Below, in pieces: positions 41,727 through 52,800 of a stretch of DNA of 64,000 nt. The position numbers were made by a program, and so were the translations under genes. Positions within the stretch are counted from its first letter, which is position 1, and the number at the start of each line of letters is the position of its first letter. The stretch spans positions 769,262-833,261 of the forward strand of contig NZ_OCTP01000011.1 in the NCBI RefSeq assembly GCF_900232825.1. Direction: 5' to 3'. The notes beneath the pieces are model-generated. The model was given only the letters and a program-made list of their open reading frames with translations, made no database searches and was not told the DNA's origin. The DNA comes from Anaerococcus sp. Marseille-P3625. Its GTDB lineage: Bacteria; Bacillota; Clostridia; Tissierellales; Peptoniphilaceae.

Positions 41727-42317
41727 ATGCAATTAAAAGGTAGTAAAACAGCACAAAATCTAATCACATCATTTGCAGGCGAAAGCCAAGCTAATATGAG
41801 ATACACATTAGCAGCAAAAGTAGCTAAAAAAGAAGGTTATGTTCAAATTTCAAGAATATTTGAAGAAACAGCAATGAATGAAAGAGAACACGCTGCAAGA
41901 TTTTACAAATTCTTAAAAGAAGAATATGAGCTAGAAGCTATCGAATTAACAGAAGGTTACACAGCTTTCCCAGTTGTTTATCATGACACATTAAAGAACC
42001 TTGAAGGCGCTATCGCAGGCGAAAACGAAGAAGCTGAAACAATGTATCCAGAATTTGCAAAAGTTGCAAAAGAAGAAGGATTCAATGAAATAGCTACAGC
42101 ATTTACCTACATTGGAAAAGTTGAAGAAGCTCACAGAAATAGATTCCAAAAACTTCATGACAACATTGAAGAAGGAAAAGTTTTCGAAAGAGAAGAAAAA
42201 GTTTTCTGGATGTGTGGCAACTGTGGTTATATAGTAGAAGCAGAAAAAGCTCCAAAAATTTGCCCAGCTTGTGCTCATGGTCAAGAATACTTTGAAATAG
42301 CTAGATTTAACTATTAA
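41727..42317 (+). CDS. rbr: Rubrerythrin
   Basis: 196 residues from the ATG at 41727, chosen for the AAAGGAG site; a longer frame from 41706 would run through that site. The diiron four-helix domain has FAGESQANMRYTLAAKVA, EETAMNEREHAARFY (ExxH) and a second ExxH in KVEEAHRNRFQ. The C-terminal rubredoxin domain has CGNCGYIV and CPACAHG. Rubrerythrin reduces hydrogen peroxide in anaerobes using reduced rubredoxin or NADH-linked donors. It is monocistronic with its own promoter and terminator. Confidence 0.96.
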   Translation: MQLKGSKTAQNLITSFAGESQANMRYTLAAKVAKKEGYVQISRIFEETAMNEREHAARFYKFLKEEYELEAIELTEGYTAFPVVYHDTLKNLEGAIAGENEEAETMYPEFAKVAKEEGFNEIATAFTYIGKVEEAHRNRFQKLHDNIEEGKVFEREEKVFWMCGNCGYIVEAEKAPKICPACAHGQEYFEIARFNY

Positions 42318-42333
42318 TTAGATAGATTAAAAG

Positions 42334-42357
42334 GCAGGATTTGATCCTGCTTTTTTT
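42334..42357 (+). terminator. Rubrerythrin terminator
   Basis: GCAGGAT-TTG-ATCCTGC followed by seven T (42351-42357). Confidence 0.9.
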
Positions 42358-42521
42358 GTATTTATTATTAAGAATAAGCAATATTTTCAAAATTTCACCG
42401 ACAATTCTTTAATATTTGATTTAACAAAACTAAAAATTCAGACAAATAATATCAATTTATAAGCAAAAAAGCAGTAAAAATTAAAAATTTACTTATTTTG
42501 CTTATTTTTTTAAAAAAATAG

Positions 42522-42582
42522 TTGAACATTGTTCACAAAGAGTGTATTATATATCCGTAACAACAAATGAACAACGTTCATT
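42522..42582. promoter_or_regulatory. tetR promoter with two matching palindromic operators
   Basis: TTGAAC (42522-42527), 17-bp spacer, TATTAT (42545-42550) form the promoter. Operator 1, TGAAC-ATT-GTTCA (42523-42535), covers the -35 box. Operator 2, AATGAAC-AAC-GTTCATT (42566-42582), lies near the start of transcription, 17 bp before the tetR ATG. Both share the half-site TGAAC-N3-GTTCA, as expected for autoregulation by the TetR protein. Confidence 0.75.
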
Positions 42583-42599
42583 AATTGAAAGGATATAAT

Positions 42600-43196
42600 A
42601 TGGCGACTAGAGATATTAACGATAAGAAAAAAGCAATAATGGATGCAGCTCTTAGAGTTTTCAAAAACAAGGGTCCAGATAAAACATCTGTTAGAGATAT
42701 TATGAAGGAAGCAGGCTTTGGCCTTGGAACTTTTTACCTATATTACGATGATAAAAACGATTTGAAAGAGAGAATGGTTTTAGAAAAAGCTATGGAAATT
42801 ATTACCAAGGCTGAAAATATGTGCACCCAAGAAGATCCAGTTGAAAGGTACATATCTTTTTTGGAATATATTATTGATTATTTGATAGCTAATCCTTTTG
42901 AATTAGAACTTCTAAGCAAAAATATTACCTGGGCACTTTATGCAGAAATTGAAAACGATCAAAGATTAAAGGAAGCAGATTCTGCTCTTTCATTTATTTT
43001 GAATAAGTATGAGAATCTTTTTTCAAAAGATTATAGCCAATCCCAACAGCTATATATTCTTTCTATCACTTTGGATATTGTGATGTCAACTTGTAAAAGC
43101 GCTGTTATGGCTGAGTCTATTTTGACAATTGATGAAATGAAACCAGTTTTATTTGCTGTTATTAGAAAAATATTTAGTAAAACAGGAGATAATTAA
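42600..43196 (+). CDS. TetR-family transcriptional regulator
   Basis: 198 residues from the ATG at 42600 (GAAAGGA upstream; a TTG at 42585 would fall just after operator 2). The N-terminal helix-turn-helix is AIMDAALRVFKNKGPDKTSVRDIMKEAGFGLGTFYLYYDDKNDL in layout, with the ligand-binding domain behind it. Its stop is directly followed by the MMPL transporter start, so it probably represses its own operon until an effector, perhaps a lipid or drug, is bound. Confidence 0.92.
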   Translation: MATRDINDKKKAIMDAALRVFKNKGPDKTSVRDIMKEAGFGLGTFYLYYDDKNDLKERMVLEKAMEIITKAENMCTQEDPVERYISFLEYIIDYLIANPFELELLSKNITWALYAEIENDQRLKEADSALSFILNKYENLFSKDYSQSQQLYILSITLDIVMSTCKSAVMAESILTIDEMKPVLFAVIRKIFSKTGDN

Positions 43197-45251
43197 ATGA
43201 AAAAAATAGCAAAATTTATTTCATACCATCCTAGACTTATTTTGCTTATCATGACTATCTTATTGATACCCTCATGGTTTGCCTATAAGAATACTGGTGT
43301 AAATTATGATATTTTATCTTATCTACCAACAGATCTTGAATCCACCCAGGGTCAGGAAATTCTCGATAAGGATTTTAAAAATGCCGCCACTGGCATGCTA
43401 ATCCTAAAAGGAAGCGACCACGATGCTGAAGTTTTGAAAAATGAAATTTTACAAATCGATGGGGTAGAAGATGTTATTAGCAAATCTTCAATTGCTGGAG
43501 AAATGTTACCAAAAGATTTTTTGCCAGATGAGATAAGAGATGCTTTTTATGCTGAAGATAGCACACTTTTGATGGTGAAATTTTCAGAATCTTCATCATC
43601 TTTTAAAACTATGCAAGCAATCGATAAGATCAAAAAAATCGAATCAAAAGAAAAGTTTCTAAGCGGTATAAGTGCTTTGGTAAAAGATACCAAGGATTTA
43701 ATAGATCATGAAACTCCGATTTATGTTGGACTTGCTGTCCTTTTAGCTCTTATAGTTTTAAGTTTGACCAATGAGTCTACCATAATTCCCTTTCTTTTCT
43801 TGTTAAATATTGGCTATGCGATTTTATATAACTTTGGTACAAATTTTTTCTTAGGAGAAATTTCTTATATAACCAAAGCTATTGCAGCTGTTTTGCAATT
43901 GGCTGTAACAACTGATTATTCGATATTTTTATACCACAGATATGCAGAAAAGAAAAAAACCAACCAGTCAAAAAATGAGGCCATGGCTAAGGCCATAGTA
44001 AATACACTTTCATCAATATTTGCCTCATCACTTACAACTTTTGCAGGATTTTTAGTTTTGCTTTTGATGAGATTAGGACTTGGCAAGGACATTGGACTTG
44101 TAATGAGCAAGGGAGTTTTGTTAGGACTTATATCAACTGTTGTAGTTTTGCCAGCTATGATACTTGTAGGCGAAAAATGGGTTAACAAATTTAACCACAA
44201 GGAATTGTTGCCTTCTTTTGAAAAAACTTCAAATTTCACTATGAAATACAAAAAAATCTTGTTTATCATATTCTTAGTATTATTTATTCCAGCTATATAT
44301 GGATCAAATAATACCAAGCTTTACTACAATTTGGATAGGTCGTTGCCAGCCGATTTGGATTCTATTGTAGCCTTAAATAAAATGAAAAAAGACTATAATA
44401 TGGCTTCAACTCACTTTGTTGTTGTAAAAGATGACCTATCTAAGCAAAGTGTCGATAGTTTAGTTGACGAAATAAAAAAAGTTGACGGAGTAAATAACGT
44501 CCTTAGCCTAAATTCTATGACAGGCTTAACTCTTCCAAATGATGTTTTGCCAGATAAGTTAAAGGATAATTTTTACAAAAATGGCTACCAAATGCTTATG
44601 ATAAATTCAAAATATCAAACAGCATCTGACGAAGTTAACAAACAAGTTGGAGAAATTAGAAAAATTGTTAAGGCTCATGATAAGGAAGGCTACTTAACTG
44701 GTGAGGCTGTTTTGACCAAAGATTTGACAATTCTTTCAGATAGGGATTTCAAAATGGTAAATATAGCATCAGTTGTGGTTGTATTTTTGATAATTGCCTT
44801 TGTCTTTAAATCACTTGCCATTCCAATTATATTAATTGCAGCCATAGAGCTTGCTATATTTATAAATATGGGCATTCCTTTTTACACTGGAAAAACAATT
44901 CCTTTTGTAACATCAATTATAATCGGCGTTGTACAATTAGGATCAACCATAGATTATTCAATACTTCTAACCGACAGATTTTTGCACGAATATAAAGTGA
45001 CGAATGACAAAAATGAGGCATTAATCAAAGCTATAAAAGAAACTTCCAAATCAATAGTAACATCAGCCCTATCATTTTTTGCAGCAACTATTGGGGTTGG
45101 AATTTATTCAAAAATGGAAATTGTATCAACTATATGTTCATTTTTAGCCAGAGGAGCAATTATAAGTATGCTTGTAATTATAATCTTCCTACCAGCGATA
45201 ATAAGCATAACATTCCCATTTATAAAGAAAACAACCAAAGGATTAAATTAG
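43197..45251 (+). CDS. MMPL/RND-family transporter
   Basis: 684 residues in two similar halves. Each half starts with a membrane helix and an extracellular domain, then about five helices. RND signature stretches are VTTDYSIFLYHRYAE in the first half and GSTIDYSILLTDRF in the second, both with the proton-relay aspartate. Gram-positive MMPL proteins export lipids, fatty acids or drugs. The gene begins one base after tetR and is followed by a secreted coiled-coil protein, 9 bp downstream. Confidence 0.9.
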   Translation: MKKIAKFISYHPRLILLIMTILLIPSWFAYKNTGVNYDILSYLPTDLESTQGQEILDKDFKNAATGMLILKGSDHDAEVLKNEILQIDGVEDVISKSSIAGEMLPKDFLPDEIRDAFYAEDSTLLMVKFSESSSSFKTMQAIDKIKKIESKEKFLSGISALVKDTKDLIDHETPIYVGLAVLLALIVLSLTNESTIIPFLFLLNIGYAILYNFGTNFFLGEISYITKAIAAVLQLAVTTDYSIFLYHRYAEKKKTNQSKNEAMAKAIVNTLSSIFASSLTTFAGFLVLLLMRLGLGKDIGLVMSKGVLLGLISTVVVLPAMILVGEKWVNKFNHKELLPSFEKTSNFTMKYKKILFIIFLVLFIPAIYGSNNTKLYYNLDRSLPADLDSIVALNKMKKDYNMASTHFVVVKDDLSKQSVDSLVDEIKKVDGVNNVLSLNSMTGLTLPNDVLPDKLKDNFYKNGYQMLMINSKYQTASDEVNKQVGEIRKIVKAHDKEGYLTGEAVLTKDLTILSDRDFKMVNIASVVVVFLIIAFVFKSLAIPIILIAAIELAIFINMGIPFYTGKTIPFVTSIIIGVVQLGSTIDYSILLTDRFLHEYKVTNDKNEALIKAIKETSKSIVTSALSFFAATIGVGIYSKMEIVSTICSFLARGAIISMLVIIIFLPAIISITFPFIKKTTKGLN

Positions 45252-45260
45252 GAGGTAAAA

Positions 45261-47564
45261 ATGAAAAATAAATTTGTAAAAGCCTTAGCAGTTCTTAGCA
45301 TAGGATCAATTCTAACTTGCAACATTTCTTATGCAGATAATGTAGTTAAAAAAAACGAAACCATATATGTAACTAAAGAAAACAACAAAGTAATAGACCA
45401 AACTGCATCAATTTGGCTAAATTCTGATGAAAATATAAAGACAAAAGATAAGTCAAATCTAAAAGAGATCAAAAATCTAAAGACAGATCAAAGTGTAAAA
45501 GAAGATGGGGGCTTTATTAATTGGAATGAAGATAGCAAGGATATCTACTACCAAGGGAAAATGCAAACAGATCTTCCGGTAGAAGTTAATGTAAAATATT
45601 TTCTTGATGGCAAAGAAATTTCCTTTGACCAATTAAAAGATAAAACTGGCAAGCTAAAAGTTGAAATTTCAGCTGTTAACAAGAGCAAAGATAAGGCAAC
45701 AATAAAAGGAAAAAACACCAACATATATTCGCCTTACCTAGTTTTGACAGAAGTAAGCTTTAAGTCAGATGAAGTTTCAAATATCAAAACAGACGATGGA
45801 AAAATAGTAAAAGATGGAAAAAATGACATTGTAATGGGAGTTCTTGCTCCAGGACTAAAGGAAAATTTTTCGGATATTTTAGAAGATGACAAATTAGATA
45901 AGTTTAAAGATAAATTTGTAATTGAAATGGATATAAAAAATTACAAACCAGCAGAAATTTATGCGATAATTAGCAATGAATTTTTCCAAGATGATTTGAA
46001 TATGAAATCAATGGATAAATTAAACGATGGCATAGATGAACTTACAAACAATGCTGTAAAATTAGTCGATGCCTCTGACAAATTAGCTGATGGCGCAAAC
46101 AAACTTGACGATGGAATTGAAACTTTGGCAGATGGAAGCGAAAAACTTTCAGAAGGATCCCAAAAACTAAATAGTTCTTTTGGAGAATTTGCCAAGGCCT
46201 TTAAAAATTTACCAGATCAAATAGGACCTATGACAAAAGCCATAGATCAATTATCAGCTGGAGGCAAATCTCTAAACAATGGCGTAAATGAATATACCAA
46301 AGCTCTTTCTTTAATAAATTCCAATATGGGAAAATTAAACGAGGGCGCAAACAACCTTGCTAGTGGAATAAGTGAACTTGATGATGGAATCGGCCAATTA
46401 AATGAAGCGACAAGTATGCTAAAAGAAAAAACTTCCTTTAGCTCATCAGATGACAGTAGCGAAAGTTTTGGCAAATCATTAATAAAATTACAAAACGGCC
46501 TTGATGAATTTTCCACAAAAATAAGTCCACTTGCAGATTCTGTCAATAAACTTGATTCTTCTATTGGAGCTATTTGTGATTCATCAAAAAATTTAAGCTT
46601 AGGCTTAAATAGCCTAAATGAAAAAGCAAAAGCTAGCCCAAATATTGGAAATTCAATAGAAAATATCTATGCCAAGGCAAATGCAATAGAAAATGTAATA
46701 GGAAACTTACAGGCAAATAACGAAGATGGTTCCCTAACAAATGAAATAGAAAATCTAAAAGCCATAGAAAATTCTTTGCTATCTGAGGCAAATAATTTTA
46801 AAAAAGGAGCAGAAAACTCCTCAAATCTATTAGCATCTATCGACCAACTAGCTAAAGGTTCTGAATCTTTAAGCCAAGCAACAACAAAACTAAAAACTGG
46901 TTCAGCTGAAATAAATGAAAAATTATCCAAATCACAAGAAGAAATTTCTCTAGCATCCAAATCTTTAGCCGCTGGCATTGGTCAAATAGAAGAAGGATTT
47001 TCATCAAGCAACTTGGCAAAATTACAAGAAGCTCTAGCAAATCTAAACCAAGCAAGCGAAAAATTAAAGAATGGCTCAGAAAAATTAAAAGCAGGAAGCC
47101 TAGAAAATAAAGCGGGCGTAGAAAAATTAGCGACTGCAATTAATGAGCTTGACAATAACTCTGATAAGCTAAAAACTGGGTCAGCAGAACTTTCTGATGG
47201 TCTAAGTCAATTTCAACAAAGATCAGCTTCTTTGAAATCTTTGGGAGAAATAAACGACAAAGCCATAAATCCGATGGCAAAAGGCATTGGTCAACTAAAC
47301 GATGGAATTTTGGAACTTAGAAATGGTGCCCTAAAACTAAAAGAAGGCTCAAGTACCTACAAATCAAGTTATCAAGAATTTAACCAAGGATTAAAAAAAT
47401 ACAAATCCCAAGGCATAGACCAACTAAGCAAAAAAACAGAAGACCTAGGAGAAATAAGCGAAATTTTAGACAAAATGACAAATCTTGCTAAAGAAAATAA
47501 TTCCCTAAGCGGATCTAGCGATAACTTTGAAAGCAAATCAAGAATTATAGAAAAAATCAAGTAA
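45261..47564 (+). CDS. Secreted heptad-repeat coiled-coil protein (YhgE/MMPL-associated type)
   Basis: 767 residues. A signal peptide (ALAVLSIGSILTCNISYA, about residues 8-25) is followed by a mixed alpha/beta domain to about residue 245. The rest is made of heptad-like repeats of the form LxxGxxxL (KLADGANKLDDGIETLADGSEKLSEGSQKL is one block), predicted as coiled coil. No C-terminal membrane anchor or sorting signal is present. Proteins with these LxxG repeats accompany MMPL or ABC exporters in firmicutes, and the protein may act as their extracellular adaptor. Function is inferred. GGAGG precedes the ATG. Confidence 0.78.
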   Translation: MKNKFVKALAVLSIGSILTCNISYADNVVKKNETIYVTKENNKVIDQTASIWLNSDENIKTKDKSNLKEIKNLKTDQSVKEDGGFINWNEDSKDIYYQGKMQTDLPVEVNVKYFLDGKEISFDQLKDKTGKLKVEISAVNKSKDKATIKGKNTNIYSPYLVLTEVSFKSDEVSNIKTDDGKIVKDGKNDIVMGVLAPGLKENFSDILEDDKLDKFKDKFVIEMDIKNYKPAEIYAIISNEFFQDDLNMKSMDKLNDGIDELTNNAVKLVDASDKLADGANKLDDGIETLADGSEKLSEGSQKLNSSFGEFAKAFKNLPDQIGPMTKAIDQLSAGGKSLNNGVNEYTKALSLINSNMGKLNEGANNLASGISELDDGIGQLNEATSMLKEKTSFSSSDDSSESFGKSLIKLQNGLDEFSTKISPLADSVNKLDSSIGAICDSSKNLSLGLNSLNEKAKASPNIGNSIENIYAKANAIENVIGNLQANNEDGSLTNEIENLKAIENSLLSEANNFKKGAENSSNLLASIDQLAKGSESLSQATTKLKTGSAEINEKLSKSQEEISLASKSLAAGIGQIEEGFSSSNLAKLQEALANLNQASEKLKNGSEKLKAGSLENKAGVEKLATAINELDNNSDKLKTGSAELSDGLSQFQQRSASLKSLGEINDKAINPMAKGIGQLNDGILELRNGALKLKEGSSTYKSSYQEFNQGLKKYKSQGIDQLSKKTEDLGEISEILDKMTNLAKENNSLSGSSDNFESKSRIIEKIK

Positions 47565-47570
47565 AAAAAT

Positions 47571-47595
47571 ATCCTCCAAGCAAAACTTGGAGGAT
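47571..47595. terminator. Bidirectional terminator between the heptad-repeat and small membrane genes
   Basis: ATCCTCCAAG-CAAAA-CTTGGAGGAT is a perfect 10-bp stem. The upstream A-run and downstream T-rich stretch allow it to serve both convergent genes. Confidence 0.85.
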
Positions 47596-47599
47596 AAAT

Positions 47600-47869
47600 T
47601 TATTTATTTTCCCTATGGACTAGAGCAAAATACATAATTGCAATTGCTACAAGCATTATAGTCAATGGCGTGTATATCCAATCATTAATATCGTGAACGC
47701 CCTCGGTATAAAGAATTGTATAAAATTCTTTTAACAACCATAAGGTAATTAGAACAAAAACGATTTCTAAGAAATGTTTAAAATATTCAGCATAATTATG
47801 AAAGAACTTTTTTGTATTATCGTGAATTTTTTCCGTATCAATAGCTGGTTGATTATTATTAGATTCCAT
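47600..47869 (-). CDS. Small two-helix membrane protein of unknown function
   Basis: 89 residues from the ATG at 47869 (TTGGAGG upstream; an in-frame TTG at 47881 lies inside that ribosome site). An acidic/Asn-rich N-terminus is followed by two predicted membrane helices (FLEIVFVLITLWLLKEF and YTPLTIMLVAIAIMYFAL). No known family is recognised. It stands alone between a terminator and the divergent V-ATPase operon. Confidence 0.6.
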   Translation of the reverse strand: MESNNNQPAIDTEKIHDNTKKFFHNYAEYFKHFLEIVFVLITLWLLKEFYTILYTEGVHDINDWIYTPLTIMLVAIAIMYFALVHRENK

Positions 47870-48134
47870 ATTTTCCTCCAAATATAAGATTTATAAGTCA
47901 AATTTAAATTAAACAGATTATAGATAAATATTAAGGTCTCCGTTTTTGTACCTACTTGAATATTTATTAATTTCAATTTGAGTATATACTCATCATTTAA
48001 TTTAGTCAATATTTTTTAAAAAATAAGTAAATTTGACAAAATACAAGAATTGACTAGTTATTTTAAGTAAATTTATCTATATATTAATGTTATTTTAGGG
48101 TATAATTTAAGTAAGTTTATTTAGGAGGTGAAAA
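47870..48134. promoter_or_regulatory. Divergent promoter region before the V-ATPase operon
   Basis: This AT-rich gap should hold promoters for the small membrane gene (left) and the ATPase operon (right). TATAAT at 48101-48106, 28 bp before the GGAGGTG-led ATG, is the best -10 candidate for the ATPase, but its -35 box is poor. TTGACA at 48033-48038 lacks a good partner. Confidence 0.4.
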
Positions 48135-48444
48135 ATGGCAGATGATATTTTATTAAAGATCAAAGAAGCTGAAGAGCAAGCGTCTTTAACTGTTAGCGAT
48201 GCCAAAAGCAAAGCTGGTGATATTATTAAAGATGCCAAGGATAAGGCAAATTTTGAGTACAAAAAAATTATCTCCGATGCCAAAAAAGAAGCATCTTCAT
48301 TGATTGATCAAGCAAACAAAGCCGCAAAAAGCGAAAGCGAGCCTGTAATTGCAAAGGCTAAGGCGGATACAGAAAAAATTCTAAATACTGAAAAAATCGA
48401 TGCAAAAGCTCTTATCAAAGAACTTACAGAAAGGATAGTCAAAG

Positions 48445-48458
<14 letters not shown>
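48135..48458 (+). CDS. V-type ATP synthase peripheral-stalk subunit H/G
   Basis: 107 residues, almost entirely one charged helix (AEEQASLTVSDAKSKAGDII, AKKEASSLIDQANKAAKSE). This is the small partner of subunit E in the peripheral stalk (called H, G or NtpF in different schemes). AGGAGGTG precedes the ATG. It is the first gene of a nine-gene V-ATPase operon and overlaps the subunit I gene by 14 bp. Confidence 0.82.
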
Positions 48459-50846
<2,388 letters not shown>

Positions 50847-50861
50847 TATTAGGAAAAGATT

Positions 50862-51413
50862 ATGAATAATCTTGAAGTAATATTAGAATCAATTATTAAC
50901 GAAGGAATTAAAGAAAAAGATCAAATTTTAGATGATGCCAATAATAAGGCTAGAGAGATTTTAGAAAATTCTGAAAATGATGCCAAGGCTATAGCCCAAA
51001 AAATCCTTGATACTGCCAAAAAAGAAGCCAAGACAATTGGCGAAAATGAAGCAGTATCAACAAAAAGAAAGGCGCGCGATATTGAAATTGCTGCCAAAAA
51101 CCAAGTTGTAGATGAAATTGTCGAAAAACTTATAGAAAATCTTAGAAATATCGACCAAATTTCCTATGTAACTTTTGTGGAAAAAACTTTGGAAAAATTA
51201 AATATCGGAGAAGGGGAAATTCTCCTATCAGAAAAACACAAGGATACTTTTAAGAATGATTCTATAAGGGGACTAAAAATATCAGATGAAACTTGTGAAG
51301 ATGGCTTCGTTGTAAGAAATGGCAAAATCGAATATGATAACAGATTTTCTTCGATAATAAAATACAATATCGACGATATAAGAAAACAAATTTCAGATGA
51401 AATTTTCAAATAA
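50862..51413 (+). CDS. ntpE: V-type ATPase subunit E
   Basis: 183 residues. A long helical N-terminus (IINEGIKEKDQILDDANNKAREILE, AKKEAKTIGENEAVSTKRKAR) pairs with the H/G subunit, and a C-terminal globular domain binds the catalytic head. This is the peripheral-stalk E subunit. It lies between ntpK and ntpC as in most bacterial V-ATPase operons. Confidence 0.88.
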   Translation: MNNLEVILESIINEGIKEKDQILDDANNKAREILENSENDAKAIAQKILDTAKKEAKTIGENEAVSTKRKARDIEIAAKNQVVDEIVEKLIENLRNIDQISYVTFVEKTLEKLNIGEGEILLSEKHKDTFKNDSIRGLKISDETCEDGFVVRNGKIEYDNRFSSIIKYNIDDIRKQISDEIFK

Positions 51414-51423
51414 GGAGGGATAA

Positions 51424-52485
51424 ATGAAAAGAGATGACTATATAGGTGGATCTATCTCAGCAAGAATCTATGAAAAAAACCTCCTAAGCAAAAATGATCT
51501 AGAAAGATTAAATGATTACGATAAGATTGAAGATGTCCTAAATGCCCTAAATGATTCTTCATATAGAGAAAGCATCAAGGACTTACAAAGACCTAGTGAT
51601 TATGAAAAAATTTTAAATGATGAATTGAAAAATACTTACAAGCTTATAGAAGAAATCCCAAATAGCAAGGATCTTTTGCAATATTTTAGAGAAAAATACA
51701 ACTTCCACAACCTAAAAGTTATGGCAAAGGAAGTTTTGCAAGATGAAAATTACTCTAATTTATATAGCGAAATTGCAAATATCGATCTTGCCTATATAAA
51801 GGAAAATATTCTAAAAGATAAGAAAAACGAAGAAGCCTTGGTAAAAGAAACAAGCATCGACTTTTTGGCCAAAGAAGAAAATGTAAGCGAAGATGATCTT
51901 TATCTTTCTTATATAAGAGAAGCTTTAGGGAAATTTAGAGAAACTAAAGACCCTAGAGATTTAGATATAATTTTAGATAAAAATTACTATGAGAAACTTC
52001 TAGCTGATAGCAAAAATATTGGCCTTGAGGGACTTATCAAATTTACTAAGGAAAAAATTGATCTTACAAATATAAAAATCTTATTGCGCATCAAAGCGCA
52101 AAACCAAGAGCTTGATAGATTAGATGAGGCCCTAATAGACGGCGGCAACATCGAAATTTCAACATTAAAAGAGCTTTTTATCCTAGATCTAAATCAAATA
52201 GTTTTAAAACTTCAAAATTACGACATAGGAAAATATCTAAAAGATTTGGTAAGCAAAGACAAAAGCTTGGACCAATCTATGCTTGATTTGGAAAAAGCCA
52301 TTGACGATCATCAAATGCAATATTCAAAAAAAGCCAAAGATATGACCTACGGCCCTGAAGTTTTGATAAATTATATAATTAGCAAAGAAACCGAGATAAA
52401 AAATTTAAGGATAATTTTAGTATCCAAAGTAAATTCACTATCCAAAGAATTTACCCTAGAAAGGTTGCGTGAAACTTATGCATAG
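51424..52485 (+). CDS. ntpC: V-type ATPase subunit C (d)
   Basis: 353 residues, all-helical, made of three similar funnel-shaped repeats. Signature parts are GGSISARIYEKNLLSKNDLERL at the start, LLQYFREKYNFHNLKVMAKEVL, and ISKETEIKNLRIILVSKVNSL near the end. It joins the central shaft to the K ring. GGAGGGAT precedes the ATG. Its stop overlaps the subunit F gene by 8 bp. Confidence 0.9.
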   Translation: MKRDDYIGGSISARIYEKNLLSKNDLERLNDYDKIEDVLNALNDSSYRESIKDLQRPSDYEKILNDELKNTYKLIEEIPNSKDLLQYFREKYNFHNLKVMAKEVLQDENYSNLYSEIANIDLAYIKENILKDKKNEEALVKETSIDFLAKEENVSEDDLYLSYIREALGKFRETKDPRDLDIILDKNYYEKLLADSKNIGLEGLIKFTKEKIDLTNIKILLRIKAQNQELDRLDEALIDGGNIEISTLKELFILDLNQIVLKLQNYDIGKYLKDLVSKDKSLDQSMLDLEKAIDDHQMQYSKKAKDMTYGPEVLINYIISKETEIKNLRIILVSKVNSLSKEFTLERLRETYA

Positions 52486-52789
52486 AGTAGCAGTTATAGG
52501 AGATAAGGATTCCATACTAGCCTTTAAGGCACTCGGTGTAGAAGTACACACAGTTGTAGATGCAAATGGTGCAAGTGAGATGATAAAAAAACTTGCCAAA
52601 GAAGATGTAGGAGTAATATTTATTACAGAAAAATTTGCATCAGAAATCCCATCTACAATCGACAAATACAAAGAGCAAATGACTCCAGCAATAATTCTAA
52701 TTCCAGATAACAAAGGAAGTCTTGGAATTGGACTTGCTGATATTAATAAGAGCGTTGAAAAGGCTGTTGGAGCCAATATTCTAAATTAA
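52478..52789 (+). CDS. ntpF: V-type ATPase subunit F
   Basis: 103 residues from the ATG at 52478, which gives the standard start [22 protein letters not shown]; an in-frame start 9 bp upstream is less likely. [12 protein letters not shown] and [28 protein letters not shown] are typical of subunit F, a central-shaft component. It overlaps the end of ntpC. Confidence 0.92.
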   Translation: MHRVAVIGDKDSILAFKALGVEVHTVVDANGASEMIKKLAKEDVGVIFITEKFASEIPSTIDKYKEQMTPAIILIPDNKGSLGIGLADINKSVEKAVGANILN

Positions 52790-52800
52790 AGGAGCTTAAT

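Noticed and set aside
43916-44317. 133-residue minus-strand frame
   Set aside because: Antisense to the MMPL transporter, no start signal; not a gene.
46852-47139. 95-residue minus-strand frame, Leu-rich
   Set aside because: Antisense of the heptad-repeat coding region; composition is simply the complement of Lys/Asn/Glu codons.
46020-47420. Possible DNA tandem repeat
   Set aside because: The repetition is at the protein level (heptad LxxG units) with varied codons, not an exact DNA repeat.
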